Of a stretch of DNA of 64,000 nucleotides, positions 36,564-48,361 are shown one piece after another. Location: contig JAANBB010000021.1 in assembly GCA_014621425.1 (NCBI GenBank), positions 1-64,000 of the forward strand, read 5' to 3'. The DNA is from Cylindrodendrum hubeiense. Taxonomy: Eukaryota; Ascomycota; Sordariomycetes; Hypocreales; Nectriaceae. The notes under the pieces are model-generated. The model saw only the letters and a list, made by a program, of their open reading frames with translations, made no database searches and was not told the origin of the DNA. Every line of letters starts with the position of its first letter. Position 1 is the first letter of the stretch. The translations under genes and the position numbers were made by a program.

Positions 36564-39247
36564 TCATGCCACATAGCGGTAGAGCGACGGGGAGCCATCC
36601 TCGTCAGGTCGCTCGAGGTACTCTCTTGCGATGAGATCTTCAATACGTTTCTTGACGAGGGACACCTCGGGTCGGAAGCGGCTCGAAAGTTGCGCGAGGA
36701 CTTCGCTAACCAACTGCGAGTGGCTGAGTTCCTTACGGGACCTGCGAGAATTAGTATATTTGTGGAAAGTCTGGGAACCAAGACAACACATACTTCATGA
36801 TTCTCACAATTGCTGCATCAACAATGTGAGCTCTCGTCTGGTTATTCTTTTCCTCGGTGCTCTTCCTCTCGGTAGTGTCTTCCACCTTGGAAACAGCATT
36901 GATAATGGGTGCCTTGATCCTGATCGTCTTGCTCTGGAATGCCGCGTTGAAGGAAAACTTATCTTTGGCCTTGACTGATTTGGTGAGAGGGTCCTTGAGC
37001 AAGACTCGAGACTTAGGCGCAACAGCGATTGCCGTCAGAGTCCTCATGAGGTCTGATGTCGAGATGCTAGTCTTATCTTGGATCTGTTCAAAAGAAAGCG
37101 ACGCGCCTTCCTCGAGATCGTTGAAGAGAAGCAGCACGACCATGGCAAATGTCGGGACATTGATCTCATATCGGCGCTCTCTGGCGAGCAGGCCAGACTT
37201 GCCAGGGATGGCAGGGAATGTGCATTTGACATCGGCACTGCCGGTAGTGCCAATCCACGTCAGTTTGCGCCCATTGCGGTCCGTCAAGTAGAACTGCTCG
37301 AAGCTCGCCTGCAGCCGTGTAACTTCGGGCGGGTATGTACAGGTAACTCGCGACCCCTCGCCAATCTGAGTCGTTCGGCCCATGACCTCTGGTGGCCAGT
37401 AGTTGGTTGTGAGAACATTGATGTGAAGATCAATAGTCTTGCTACCATCTCCAACGGATCGGATATGATTTCGGTAGTTGGTGGTGAGCTCGGCGGAGGT
37501 GCCCAGATCCCTGAACATGCCTTCAAACTTGCTGGTGAATTGCTGGCCCATTTCTTGCTTCATGCGGGAAATTATCTGCTTTTCAACGTCGGAGCTCTCC
37601 GATTTCCCGTGAAGTAATCGCCTCGCCAGGTGCCTTTGGTAGTATGTCTGAAACAGGTCCCTATCCTGAAGGTACCGAATCAGGATAATAGCCTTCTCGA
37701 GCACGACGTCAACTTCGGCTTCCGTTTTGCCCTTGATGCCTCGCTTTAAATTATCGTCAATGAAGAGCGATACATATTCGGAGCTACGGGCGAACATGTT
37801 GATGAAGTCGGAGAAGCTCTTGGTTAGGGCGCTCTGAAGGATTAAGTCGTTCTGGAAGCACTGGGCCCAAAGGTTGTCGAACTTGTCCTTGAGGTGCAGT
37901 ACATCATCCACCCATTTGATAGCTGCTGCAGTCTGCTGTGCCACGGGGTTTAGAGCCTTTGCCTTCTCTCCTTCGCCGCCTTCTTCACCATCACCCTGGG
38001 CCGTCGAAAAGTCGGTGTTCTTCAACACATTCTCAATCTCGATACCGAGCTCGACCACTCGTCGTTGGAGAATATCCCGGAGTGCAGTCTTTTTCACATC
38101 CACCCTCGAAATTAGTCGGTAGAGGATGGAAAGGTCGTCGATCTTGTCATTGTCGATCATCCACTTCAGCCCACTGCCATCCAAGGCCAGGAACTCGGAC
38201 AGGTGGGTAACAATGAGCTCTTGGTCGATAGTTCTAGTGACCTTGGGTAGCGTTTCCAGCTCAATTGTCGTTCCGCACCGGTCGACTTCCTCATTTAGTC
38301 GCTGCTGGGTATGTCGTAACCACGCACCGGCATCCGATTCTCGGAGCAGCCTCTCACATTCTGCAGAGTAGAATACCTTACTGTTGTCGAGGAACCGAGG
38401 TTCAAAGACAGTAAGGTACAGTTTGTCGTTTTCGTTTTCCTCCTCTGTCTCGTAAAGGCAGCTGAGCATTCTGCTGCAGCTTCGGATAAGGTTCCGATCG
38501 ATAACATCGCCCTCTCGCTCCATGTTGACCTGATCAAGGATGACAGAGATTAGGATGTCGATGACCATGGCGCGGCTGTTCGAGTTTAAACAGGAACGAA
38601 GGATGTGGTCCCGGAAAAGGGCTATTGTGGTGGCGAAGATGGGGACTCGCTGAGACTCAAGTTGAGTGTATCCGCGGTCGAGGTACATGAGGATATCAGC
38701 CGTCATGTTCATGGACATGTTGTGGTCCTCCCAGGTATCTCGCAGTCCTTTCAAGAACTTCTCGCCGGTTTGTCGCCTCTCATTGACGGACGTTGCCGAG
38801 GTTCGATCGACTCCGATATTTATCAGGCTCTTGGTAACGAGAACCTCAATCTTGGGGATGACGTGCTCGGCGAACCACTGCTCTTCGAATTCCTTGACAC
38901 AGTCGTACAGCGCCTCACCCTTCTTCTTAAGTACGATCTTATAGGCTGCTCGGTAGAGTTCTTCAAATGACAGTCGGCTGCAATTCTTGTTGTGAATATC
39001 GCGGAGGGCTTCCTTTAGCATGTTCCAGCATGCTTCGAAATCGGCATTTTCGCCGGGTCCGTTTGGCTGTGGGAGAGCATCGTTAGCCACCTTGTTGATG
39101 AAAGGCACGCGCAGCGTAGTGCAGCTGGGGCAGAGAGCGACTGGCGTAATCCTAAGGGTGCGTTCCAGGAGCACTTACACGCACAATCCGACGGGGTGGG
39201 CGAATACGCCCAGCCCGTGCTCCGGCGCCACCACGCCCTGAGATCAT
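36564..39247 (-). CDS. CUL3: Cullin-3 scaffold of BTB-type ubiquitin ligases
   Basis: Three exons (39247-39179, 39066-36794, 36741-36564) encode 839 residues. The first exon gives a basic, Gly/Arg-rich leader (MISGRGGAGARAGRIRPPRR) followed by FEACWNMLKEALRDIHNKN, the cullin N-terminal helix used for BTB adaptor binding. The cullin homology domain has YYQRHLARRLLHGKS and the DLGTSAELT region. The C-terminal winged helix contains IVRIMKSRK; Lys781 is the predicted NEDD8 acceptor and its codon is split by the second intron. The protein ends YRYVA, as cullins do. The Cul3 assignment rests on the basic leader and on the RHLARRLL and C-terminal sequences. Confidence 0.92.
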
Positions 39248-39876
39248 GGTCGCAAACCTGAATTTATTGCTAGCCTCGAGTGCTGATGAGGACGATGTTG
39301 CGGTCGAGGTTGGAAGGGCGGTTCGCGGAAGCCTCGCCGTGGGTGTGCCGCTGAACGCTGGGGAAGATGGTGGGGTAAAGAGGCAGGCTGAGGGTTCTCG
39401 GCGTGGCGCACGCAGCCGTGGAAGGTCGTAGAGGGCGCTCGAGAGGTGTTCGGGAAGTTCCCCCAGATGTCCAGCTGAAGGAAGACCCAGAGTACGGGGG
39501 GGAACTCGGAGACAGGCGTCAGGCCAGCTTGCGGGCGGTTGTCATGGTTCAAGTTACGAGGCGGCTGTACATAGTAATTTATGTCCGCTCCGCTGCATGG
39601 ACCCGCGACCTGAACTGCTCCATGAACCGCGGGTCTGCCTGCTGCTTACCTGGCGTTATCGATAAGGCCCGCAAGGTCACGTGTGGCGGGCAGGCACCAC
39701 CCTGGCGCCCGTTCTCCCAGGCCGGATCCTCAGCCTCAGCTTTTTCCGACCCCGACCCCGACCGACAATTTCGTGTAGCTTCAGCCTGACGCAGACCAAA
39801 CGAACGCGCGCCACGGCACATCTTCTCCCACCGCCCTCTTCGCCGCTGCAGCACTTCAACCCCCGAGGCCGCCAAC
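39248..39876. promoter_or_regulatory. Divergent promoter CUL3 / SMD1
   Basis: A 630-base GC-rich spacer lies between two divergent start codons. A repeated CCCCGACC element lies near 39752-39765. ORFs here have no coding signs. Confidence 0.4.
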
Positions 39877-40431
39877 ATGAAGCTCGTCCGGTAGGCAATT
39901 CTCCCCTGCAACGTGCTCGCTTGTGCTGAGCTTCTCTATCAAAGCACGAGCTCCTCGACTGACTTGTCGCGTCCAGATTCTTGATGAAATGCGCCAACGA
40001 GACGGTGACAATTGAGTTAAAAAATGGTACGGATACCCGTTTACCCCCCTTGTCGCTCTGTCGAGACTATACAGCAGCGTTGGGATCCCCGCAGGCACGC
40101 TCAAAGCACTGACACGGGATTCGCAGGCACCATCGTCCACGGCACCATTGCCTCCGTCTCCCCCCAGATGAACACAGCTCTGCGCACTGTCAAGATGACG
40201 GCCAAGGGCCAGGACCCCATCTCCCTCGACACCATGAACATCCGCGGCTCCACGATCCGATACTTCATCCTCCCTGACTCGCTACCCCTCGACACCCTAC
40301 TCATCGACGACCAGCCCAAGCCCAAGAACAAGGCCCGAAAGGAGACCGACCGGGGCGGCCGAGGAGGACCCCGTGGAGGCCGTGGAAGGGGCGGCCCCCG
40401 AGGTCGTGGCCGGGGCCGAGGACGTGGTTAA
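39877..40431 (+). CDS. SMD1: Small nuclear ribonucleoprotein Sm D1
   Basis: Three exons (39877-39890, 39977-40026, 40127-40431) encode 122 residues. Sm1 motif: [20 protein letters not shown], then [10 protein letters not shown]; Sm2 motif: [20 protein letters not shown]. The C-terminal GR-rich tail ([18 protein letters not shown]) is the SmD1 signature and a target for arginine methylation. SmD1 is part of the heptameric ring on U1, U2, U4 and U5 snRNAs. The first exon is 14 bases long, as in LSM2, with the intron at the same aligned codon and phase. Confidence 0.95.
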
Positions 40432-40671
40432 ACGGAGGATTAATGAGGGGGAATCCAGACATGACGTCCCTAGAATGTGGGGACAGAGCGGGGGATGTGA
40501 AGATATCTCGACGATATCGAAATGCAAATGGAACCTGGCGTTTGGGATGTTTGGCCATAAAACAATGTATGAATCATCGGCGGGTGGGTATCGCTTTGGT
40601 ATGGAAAGATATCTAAAATACATGCTCTTGCACGCCACCACGCTATCTCCTCCCCGTCTCCCCTCCCCATC

Positions 40672-41433
40672 TCACTCTACCGCAGCAAAGTCCCGCCATA
40701 TTCGTACAACCTGCAGCTTCTCCCACCCCGCCTGCTTGCCGCTGGATCTCGCCATCAGAGTCCGCCACTCGGGGCCGAACCCCTCGATGCGCCGCCTGAC
40801 CTCGTCCGGCTTGTTCTGCGCACAGAGGAGGAGGTAGGCGCAGCCACGGCGGGAGAGGATGCGGGGCAGCGACTCGACGAGGCGATCCGTAGTCTCCATG
40901 CCGTCCCGGCCGCCGGCGTATGACAACGCCAGCAGGTACGAGTCGTCGTCGAACGAGGGCTTCGCGGCGTCGGCCAAGTCGTCGGCTGTGAAGGCCTCCG
41001 GGCGGGCAGGCATCTCGGGCGTGGGCACGTAGGGCGGGTTGAAGATGAGGACATCAATGGCGCCGTCACGCCAGGGCGCCGTGAGGTCCCCCATACAAGA
41101 GCCCAAGTACATGCCATAAGAGTCCGGGTTGTCGAGCTGTGCCTTGGCGGCGGTCGCGACGGTTGCGCGGCACGCAAAGGCGTTCATATCGACGCCGGCG
41201 GTGAGCACCTGGCTGCTTCCGAATATCGTCTTTGCGTGCGCATGGACGAAGCTGATGACGACGCCGGAGCCGGTGCCGACCTCAACCACCAGCGGTGCCG
41301 CATCGGGGAATGCCTCGTGCAGGAACGTCTTCTCAGTCTCGGAGGAGAGCGTGTCCAGGAGGAGGTACGAGTCTTCCGCAGGCTCGTAGACCCGTTCATA
41401 AGGAACGTGTGATGTGTCTGGGGTTGGCAGCAT
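40672..41433 (-). CDS. MTQ2: eRF1 glutamine methyltransferase Mtq2 (HemK2 family)
   Basis: Intronless, 253 residues. The VYEPAEDSYLLLDTL motif begins the family. The SAM-binding EVGTGSG lies at 51-57 and the catalytic NPPY at 132-135, which identifies methylation of Gln or Asn side chains. The C-terminal part (YAGGRDGME, then LLLCAQNKPDEV) matches Mtq2/N6AMT1, which with Trm112 methylates the GGQ glutamine of release factor eRF1. A longer in-frame start at 41595 exists, but the added 54 residues have no conserved character and ATG 41433 matches the family N-terminus. It converges on SMD1 with a 240-base gap. Confidence 0.92.
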   Translation of the reverse strand: MLPTPDTSHVPYERVYEPAEDSYLLLDTLSSETEKTFLHEAFPDAAPLVVEVGTGSGVVISFVHAHAKTIFGSSQVLTAGVDMNAFACRATVATAAKAQLDNPDSYGMYLGSCMGDLTAPWRDGAIDVLIFNPPYVPTPEMPARPEAFTADDLADAAKPSFDDDSYLLALSYAGGRDGMETTDRLVESLPRILSRRGCAYLLLCAQNKPDEVRRRIEGFGPEWRTLMARSSGKQAGWEKLQVVRIWRDFAAVE

Positions 41434-41933
41434 TTTATACCTGTGTGAACGTCGTGAGGTGTCGTTTGGTGTAAATACTTCAAGTGTGTGCCATGGGAAA
41501 ATCCATCGGGCTTCAGATGTGGAGAGGCACGTGATGTCACTACGATGGGGCTCAAAGAGTACAAAGGTGGTGAAAGGGTCATAGTTAGTTCTCAAGATGT
41601 CTCAATGTTCTTTTTTTGTCATGTCTGTCTATTTTCAAGAGTTGTTGACTCAAGCTGAGGTTTCGATGTTGTAACCCAAGCGAGGACACAGGCCGCGGTG
41701 CAGCAGAGAAGGCGATTGTTCCAGTTCCTCTCGTCCAGCGCTACCTAAATGACATCAAGTTTCGAGAACCCCAATATGGTCTCGAATCAATATTTTGACT
41801 TCGTGTCGTCGTAGCCAAGTCGATTTGAGTGGCTGACAAGTTATGTTTGTCCTCTAATCCATCCATCCAGATGGCTTCCAACAACCCCTGTTCTCATCCA
41901 CGACCTCCTCGACCTCCTCGACCCTCTCATTCA
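41434..41933. other. Intergenic region
   Basis: About 500 bases hold the promoter of MTQ2 and the 3' side of the next minus-strand gene. Nothing else is seen. Confidence 0.35.
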
Positions 41934-42249
41934 TCACAAAATCACACACCCTCTTCCAGGCAACTTTACCTCACAACCCCAATCCTCTTTGCCAGGCCCA
42001 ATCCCCCACTTGACGCCCCATCCCATAGCCTCCACCATCCGAACCAGGTTACGGTCGTATACACCATCCAGATCACACCGTGGGCACGGGCGGCTTCGTG
42101 TCCGAAGGTAATTGGGAGTTGCCTTGACTGTTCCGTCACAGAAGGTTGGGCATGTATCGAAGCCCATGAAGGGTTCGCATGGTTCTGTAACAACGGCCCA
42201 GACAGACATGCTTGCAGACTTTGTGCTCGAAATAGGTGAGAGTGCACAT
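41934..42249 (-). pseudogene. Small Cys-rich protein gene broken by a 4-base duplication
   Basis: Reading from ATG 42249 gives MCTLTYFEHKVCKHV, then the frame is lost. A directly repeated AGAC (plus strand, within CAGACAGACATG at 42199-42210) sits exactly there. Removing one 4-base unit would join the first part to the open frame that continues WAVVTEPCEPFMGF, TCPTFCDG, RPCPRCDLDG and YDRNLVRMVEAMGWG, ending at 41934. The Cys pairs and WGVKWG resemble small hypothetical proteins of sordariomycetes with a zinc-binding look; I cannot name a family. The break may be a real mutation or a sequencing error. A start at the internal ATG 42209 would give an intact 91-residue protein. Confidence 0.5.
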
Positions 42250-42539
42250 TTTGATGTAATTGATTCGAAGCGTTGGGAAGCCGAGAGTTGTGGGTTGTAG
42301 AATCAGGGCAGGCAGTCTTGGGGCAATTTCGAGTTGAAAGTCATGGCTCGGGGCGTAAAAAGTGATGAGCAGGTGAACGTAGTGTCAGAGGCGAATCCTT
42401 GCAGAGAGAAGTCACATAACCCAGGTCCAAAGATAAACTCGGGTTTTAAAACATACGAGTACTTTCGTTTTCATTCTTGCCTCTAGTCCATAAACCAAAA
42501 ATAAATAGGTATCAAACACCATCGCAATGCTTATCCAAG

Positions 42540-44926
42540 TTACTCTACCATCTCCCTAAACGAGTCCTGCGTCGTAGTCCCATCCCCCCTCAATGTCCCG
42601 CTTTCATCCAGCTCGTCGCCCATCGCCTCAGCAACGTCAGGCACAAGTCGTGCCATCATAGCCTCCATTCGGCGCATCGATTGTTCCATGTTTTCGAGCC
42701 TCTCTGACATGCTCTCGAAATCTTCCGGTTCGGTGAACGAGCCCCGCAGCTTCTGGGGAATGCCCGGGAACATTGAGTCTCGGCGCGAAAGCTGTCGCGA
42801 GTGCGCCTCGTTTGTGTTACTCCGTTGGAATTGCCTGCGAATCAGGTGGTGCGTCAGATCGTCATCAACGGCAATGTCGCTCTGAACTTCGTCAGGGGCC
42901 GGGACCTGAAACACGGCTCGGATATCCCGATGGACAGTCAGCCGCCACTTCTTCCAGAACCGGCTCTTTGTCGGCTGCGTCTTATGCTCCGAGTTGGGGT
43001 CAGCGATATAGCGAACAGGCCAGAGCAGACGACGTTCGGCGACAGCGATGATGAGCAAGAGCGGCAGGTTAAGGAACTTAACAGCTGCAACGTGGATCTT
43101 GTGGAACCATCGCGGGTTCACAATGAACTTGAGAGGCACAAACAGGAAGACGGCAACAATGTTAAACGGGGGCTGGTAAGCAAACACAGCGTCTGCCTTG
43201 ACACCTTCCAGGGTGAGAACGGCTCGGCGGAACTGGATCTCAGCGGTGGCGTTGGTAGAGATGTTACTGAAGGTGTTGGACAACATCGACACCATGATGG
43301 TAAGGAACAAGGTGTTTCCTAGGAATGCAAATGCCACCATGACGCTAGGTCCTAGCAGCCAGTGAAATTCGGTCTATGACAAATCAGATACAATTCTCAA
43401 AGGGGGCATGTGTTAGACTTACCGAACGATGAATTCCTGTGGCGTCGAGCCCAAACCAGATGTAAATCATCCATTTTGAGATAGTCCTGCATCCTTGTTA
43501 GCGAAACACAATACCCGAGGTAATATTATGGAACATACACAAGCTGATGGGCTCCCTCGCCGAGCCAGAGTAGCGACAGCAAGAACCCAAGAAAGCACCA
43601 TGCAGAGAGGGCCGTCAGGAAGAAGAAATCAGCCATCATGGATCTCAAAGCCAAAAATACGAGGTTATCCCGCATCAGGTTAAAAGCCAGACGAGGAACT
43701 AGGACAGGGGCAGCGAGCGCGAGTACGTCGTAGGCCTGCTCAGCGGGCCCCATAGAGCCTATATGCCATCCATAGAGCCGCATAGTGAGATAGACCCAGT
43801 AAATGAGGACGAATGCAACGTCAAGAAACGACCAAAGATTTTGCGTGTAGACATTCCTAGGTATGAATGTCAGTCCTACTCTCAACATGATGATAAAATA
43901 AACATACCAGCCATGCGCCAGGATGGTCGCAAATTGATCCAAAGCCCATCCAAAGGCAAAGATATCGAATGCCATCTCGAGCGGACTCCAACTGTCCTTT
44001 CTCCTCTGCACCATGACCGCAATATAGAGACAGAGGAGGATGGTGAACTGGATGGACTCGAGGATGTTTCTCGTCCGGGGGACGATGAGACGGTACTGGT
44101 TCAGCAGGGGCGAGTCACGGGGGTCGTATAATGAGATGGGCTTCAGCTTGTAGTGATCCGGGATGATATCCCAGAAGGTCGAGGGGGTATAGACGATGCG
44201 GCCCTCGTAAATGGCGTTGACCACCTTCTGGCAGGTTGCCGAGCTGAGAAAGAGCTTGCTCTCAGTGACAATGGCGATCTCGAGTGATGGCAGCGTCTTC
44301 TGGTGCGTCCACGACGTAGTGCGCTCGGCCTCGTCGCGGATCTCCTCTGGCGCGTTCTGGAACGGCTCAAAGCCGGCAACGAGAATATGGGCCAGCAATA
44401 GGAGGCCGTCGGGCCCGGGATGTGCCTCGCCGAAGCGGCGGAGGATGCGCGTGGCGATGAGCTCGCACAGCGTGGCACGCGAGAAGTTCACATTGTGGCG
44501 GTTGTTGAGGTGAGATTGCTCCCCGAGGAATTGGGCGCGGTTGACCAACAAGCAGTAGACTTGGCGAGACTGGTAAGCTAGGGTCCGGCTTCATTGAGAC
44601 AGATGACACGGCAAGAGCTTACTAATTGAGATGTCCTCCAGCCCGTAGAACTTGTCGACGAGTGGCCTCACAACAGTGACATTGATCTTGAGGTCCTGCA
44701 GCTGCTCCAGGCTCAGGTAATCCTCGACGACGCTGATGATGTCGCGTCGAATGCGGTGGATGTTGGTGTAGACAGGTAGATGGCTGTGGGGGTCCGTCAT
44801 GCAGCTGTACAGCGTCTCTGCGTTCTCGACACCGACTCCGGTGCTGAGCCTGCTCAACAGCGGCCGCCGCTCATCGGCCGGAGCAGGCGGCGTGGGCAGC
44901 CGGATACGCCTGCGCTGGTCTGCCAT
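42540..44926 (-). CDS. Yvc1-like vacuolar TRP cation channel
   Basis: Five exons (44926-44623, 44577-43908, 43856-43539, 43486-43423, 43373-42540) encode 729 residues with exact phases. The N-terminal 210 residues are soluble (a family-specific helical domain with YSCMTDPHSHLPVYTNIHRI). Membrane segments include SIQFTILLCLYIAVMV, LWSFLDVAFVLIYWVYL, MADFFFLTALSAWCFLGFLL and, after the pore, LGNTLFLTIMVSMLSNTFS. SKWMIYIWFGLDATGI is the pore-helix/selectivity region. The tail has a coiled coil (SERLENMEQSMRRMEAMM). The family releases calcium from the vacuole in response to stretch and redox change. A hidden intron in the middle of the long frame (43907-43857) is required to match the family. 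Confidence 0.88.
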
Positions 44927-45826
44927 GGGAGGCGCGCGCCGCAGGGCGAGGGCGACGACGAATTGATAAAGCCCAGGGCGGGTTCGCGAGTCTGGGGCTA
45001 CGGATGAATGCGTGCGGTGCGGTGGCCGTCAGGAAGGGATTGAACGGGATCGCGTTAAACGGGAGAGTGCATGCGTGAGCCAGATGGACACAGGGATGTC
45101 CGACGAGCATGAAGACAAGGAATGAGAACAATAACGTCGTAGTCGAGAAGGGCAACGTCATGAACCCAGCGTTTCGGATTTCTTGAAGGTACGGGAGGGA
45201 CCCTGATTGGGTCCGCACAGCCTGGCGGAGATAAGGCACCCGGCTAGCAGATCTGGGCTATCTCTTCTCCAATGGCTTGGCAGGATGCGTGGAACGTGTA
45301 TGGACGGGCCCTGTGAAAATTACCCACAAAGGTATTGCTGTACCGCTGCGAGGGAGCCCGCACGGGGGGGTCATGGTTAAAAGGGTTGATGACGGATGGG
45401 CCAGGGAACGGCCTGGGAATGGCCTGGGAATGGCCTGGGGTGGTCACTGTGGTGTGGGTGTGATTACCGTCCGTCTTGGTGTGTGCCATACCAAGCTTGG
45501 GGGGTGCTGTACCAAGCTTAAATGGTGCTGGACCAAGCTTGGGTGCCGTAGGCTCTGGGCGTGCTGCGTGCATGGCTCGCTAATTCGACATGAATTCACC
45601 CTTGCTTCCCGCATCGCCCAACTTGTCATGCAAAATATCCGACTCCAATCTCGATTCCTCACTTTCCTCACTTTTCTCATGGTTTGCATAACATCGCATT
45701 AGCCAAGAACGAGTCATGGATCTCATATGGTTTGCTTGCTTCTTAACTACCGAGATGCTAACCTTGTTTATGTCTACCAACAACCACCTTGAGATCCACA
45801 CAGATGCATGCATACAATCCCAGTCC
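44927..45826. repeat. Intergenic region with two small tandem repeats
   Basis: A 900-base spacer. An 11-base unit (GCCTGGGAATG) recurs about three and a half times at 45400-45440, and a 21-base unit starting ACCAAGCTT recurs three times at 45490, 45511 and 45532. The minus-strand ORF across it (45244-45573) simply translates these repeats and is not a gene. Confidence 0.6.
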
Positions 45827-47088
45827 TCACAACCTCGATCCTGTCTCCCCAGCGCCCGCCTTCTTCGCCAACGCCCACGCAAACTCCGCCATTGCGCCCC
45901 TCGTCACCGCGTGGTGCTTGGCCTTCTCGCTGCTCGCCTGCCGCGTCGCATACCGCGCCGCGATGCCCTGACACACGGCCGCCAGCTTCCAAATGTTGAA
46001 CGCCATGCCCCACGGCACCTCCGCCCGCGGGTCGTAACCGCTCGTCTCCGTGTACCACTCCAGGATCTGCTCCGGCTGCGGGAGCCCTGGAGTCCGCCCC
46101 GGGAGGAAGCCCGAGGCGTCGTAGGGGGACGCACCCGTGTGCTGCGCCGTGTAGAAGTTGGTCATGAAGTTGCACACGTCCGAGAGCGGGTGGCCCACTG
46201 TCGACATCTCCCAGCTGTGAGTTGCTCGCGTCAGTACTTGGGCTCATGCTCAAGCGCAGTCAATGGGGTTCAACGTACTCTAGAATGCCGATAACCCGTG
46301 GCTCCGTCTTATGAAAGACCAGGTTATCGATCTTGTAGTCTCCATGCACCAGTGTCGCCCGGTCCTTGGGCTGCAGTCGCTCGTTCTTAAAGAAGCGCAC
46401 CGTCTCGTCAAAGTGCGGCAGCTTCCCCACGGGCTCCTTGGACTCGACGTCGACTGCCTTCTCCTGGCTCCCGCAAATGGTGATCCAAGTCTGGACTTGG
46501 CGGCTGTAGAACCCGGCCGGCTTGCCGAACCGCTCCAGCCCGACCTTTTTGTAGTCGACGGCGTGGAACCGCGCCAACGTCTTGACGGCCTCGCGCCACA
46601 TGGCTTCGCGCTCCGTGGCGCTGACGCCGGGCATAGTAAAGTCCTCAAAGATGCGGCCGTCCAGGAACTCCATGATGTAGAACGGGGTGCCGATGATGGA
46701 CTCATCCTCGCACAAGCCATACGTCTTAGGGACCGCAACATCCGTGTGCTCCAAGGCGTGCAGGACGCGGTACTCGCGCTCAACCTTGTGGGCGGTTTTG
46801 GAAAGCAGCTTGCCCGGCGGCTTCTTGCGCATCACGAAGCGCTGGCCGTCGGCGGCCGTGATCTGGTATGTGGGATTCGATTGACCGAAGCCAAACTAGT
46901 TGACGTCACCGGCCGTCAGTAAAGTGGACGTCTCCGCGATGCGCACGCGGCCGACGGCGACGGCGACGGCGTGGAGATGTGAGGCTCACCTGCTTCAAAT
47001 CAAACGGGGTCTTGATCGCGGGCACATTTTCAGAGACATATTTCTCAAAGGCCACCTCGTCGATGGGCTGTCGTACCCTGCCAGCCAT
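45827..47088 (-). CDS. Aminoglycoside-phosphotransferase-fold kinase (ACAD10/11 N-domain-like)
   Basis: Three exons (47088-46990, 46895-46279, 46214-45827) encode 367 residues. VMRKKPPG carries the likely ATP-binding Lys; LVHGDYKIDNLVFH is the Brenner-type catalytic motif with HGD and the following Asn; GILDWEMSTVGHP holds the metal-binding Asp. This set, with the leading QFGFGQSNPTYQI glycine loop, matches the APH domain of fungal proteins related to the N-terminal part of ACAD10/ACAD11, where it phosphorylates 4-hydroxy acids before beta-oxidation. Here the domain stands alone, without an acyl-CoA dehydrogenase part. Substrate is inferred only from the family. Confidence 0.85.
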
Positions 47089-48361
47089 GCTGCCGGTTAT
47101 TCTCCCTTGCCGTCGTTGAAGGTTGAAGTGCGCTGGATGGATTCTGCCACGGGTGGTCTCACTGTAAGAAGAGCAGTCGAAATGTTTCAGAGTAAATAAA
47201 TTGGTACAGTAAAAAGGCTAAGCCGGAATCCCCTGGCCAGGTCTCAAATCGAGAAATGGTCTCTACATATTGCCCTGACGCTGAGGGGACTGATGCTCGG
47301 TCGTCAATCTGACAAGCCGAGGTACGGCTGTGGCAATGGCTCGACTGGTGGCCGTCACGGCGCGAGGTAAAATGCGGGTCAGTACTTCCGACCTCTAGTC
47401 CGCCGCCGCCCCTCTTCCCCAGTGGCTCGCCCTCGGCACGTCCCTGAGACCCTGACCCCAGAGCCAAAGAAAGCCAGAGCCAGAGCCGCTTCGTGGCTCG
47501 GCCAATCGGTCTCCATCCGTAAGAGGTACCACCAGCCTGGACCAGGCCATCGTCACTTGCAATCACTAGTCACCAGTAATATTCGTTTGCACCTTGAAAG
47601 CATACAGAATCTCAATTTGTGGTCATCTTCCCCTAGGCATTATCCGGCGACGGATAACCGTAGTTGAGTCTAATCCCATCCTCAACCGGGCAAATAACAA
47701 AGGGGCCTTAGGAAACTCTTTTCTCTTCCCAAAAATCTTCAACAAATGTTTTTTATCTTAGTTTTTTCAGCTTTTTTTTCCTCCATTGCCTTGTCCGCCA
47801 ACCTGAGGTGCCTGCTCGCAAGGACCAGTCTTCAGTTGGCGCTCCGTTGGTAACCAGACCCACGTTTCCGACGTCGGCAAATGGTTTGCAAACTAAGTCG
47901 ACAAGATACAAGGTCGAAAACAAAGGAGAAGGGACCGAACGAAATAACGAAGAGGGGGTATCCATCGTGTCGAATCGTCCATGCATTCTGTCCATCCGAT
48001 AATCCTGAGACCACATCCATCCGAAGATGCCTGCGGCATGCTGTTGCCAGTCCAGTGCTGTATTAAAAGAAATTGATAAAAAACGAGTTACCGATTCCTC
48101 CACAGGAACCGGCAGCTTCCGTAGAAACCACAAGCGAAGGTGCTAATATCAAATAAGAACCCCCATTAACCACAGGCACCTTGCCGGGTTGAACATGTCC
48201 CACCCTCCAGGGACCTTCTGACACAAAAAAAAAATTCGACGAGGGGGGAGTTGGAGAAGAAAGAAGCTCAAGAACAAGAATCATGTCTGCTGTCGTGACA
48301 TCATAAACCGCTTGTAGGCGGACAAAGGAGACAATAGATGCTCGCACGCGTCAACGCGTGC
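47089..48361. other. 1.27 kb intergenic region next to the N patch
   Basis: No gene is visible. T-rich tracts lie at 47740-47780 and an A9 run at 48225-48235. This would be the promoter of the APH-fold gene and the 3' untranslated region of the truncated minus-strand gene to its right. Confidence 0.35.

Noticed and set aside
12927..39247. Functional clustering of NEDD8-pathway genes (UBA3 and CUL3) and of Sm-fold genes
   Set aside because: They are separated by unrelated genes and by no shared promoter; proximity is most likely accidental.
45244..45573. Minus-strand ORF with repeated PKLG units
   Set aside because: It translates a 21-base tandem repeat in DNA; no start context or family.
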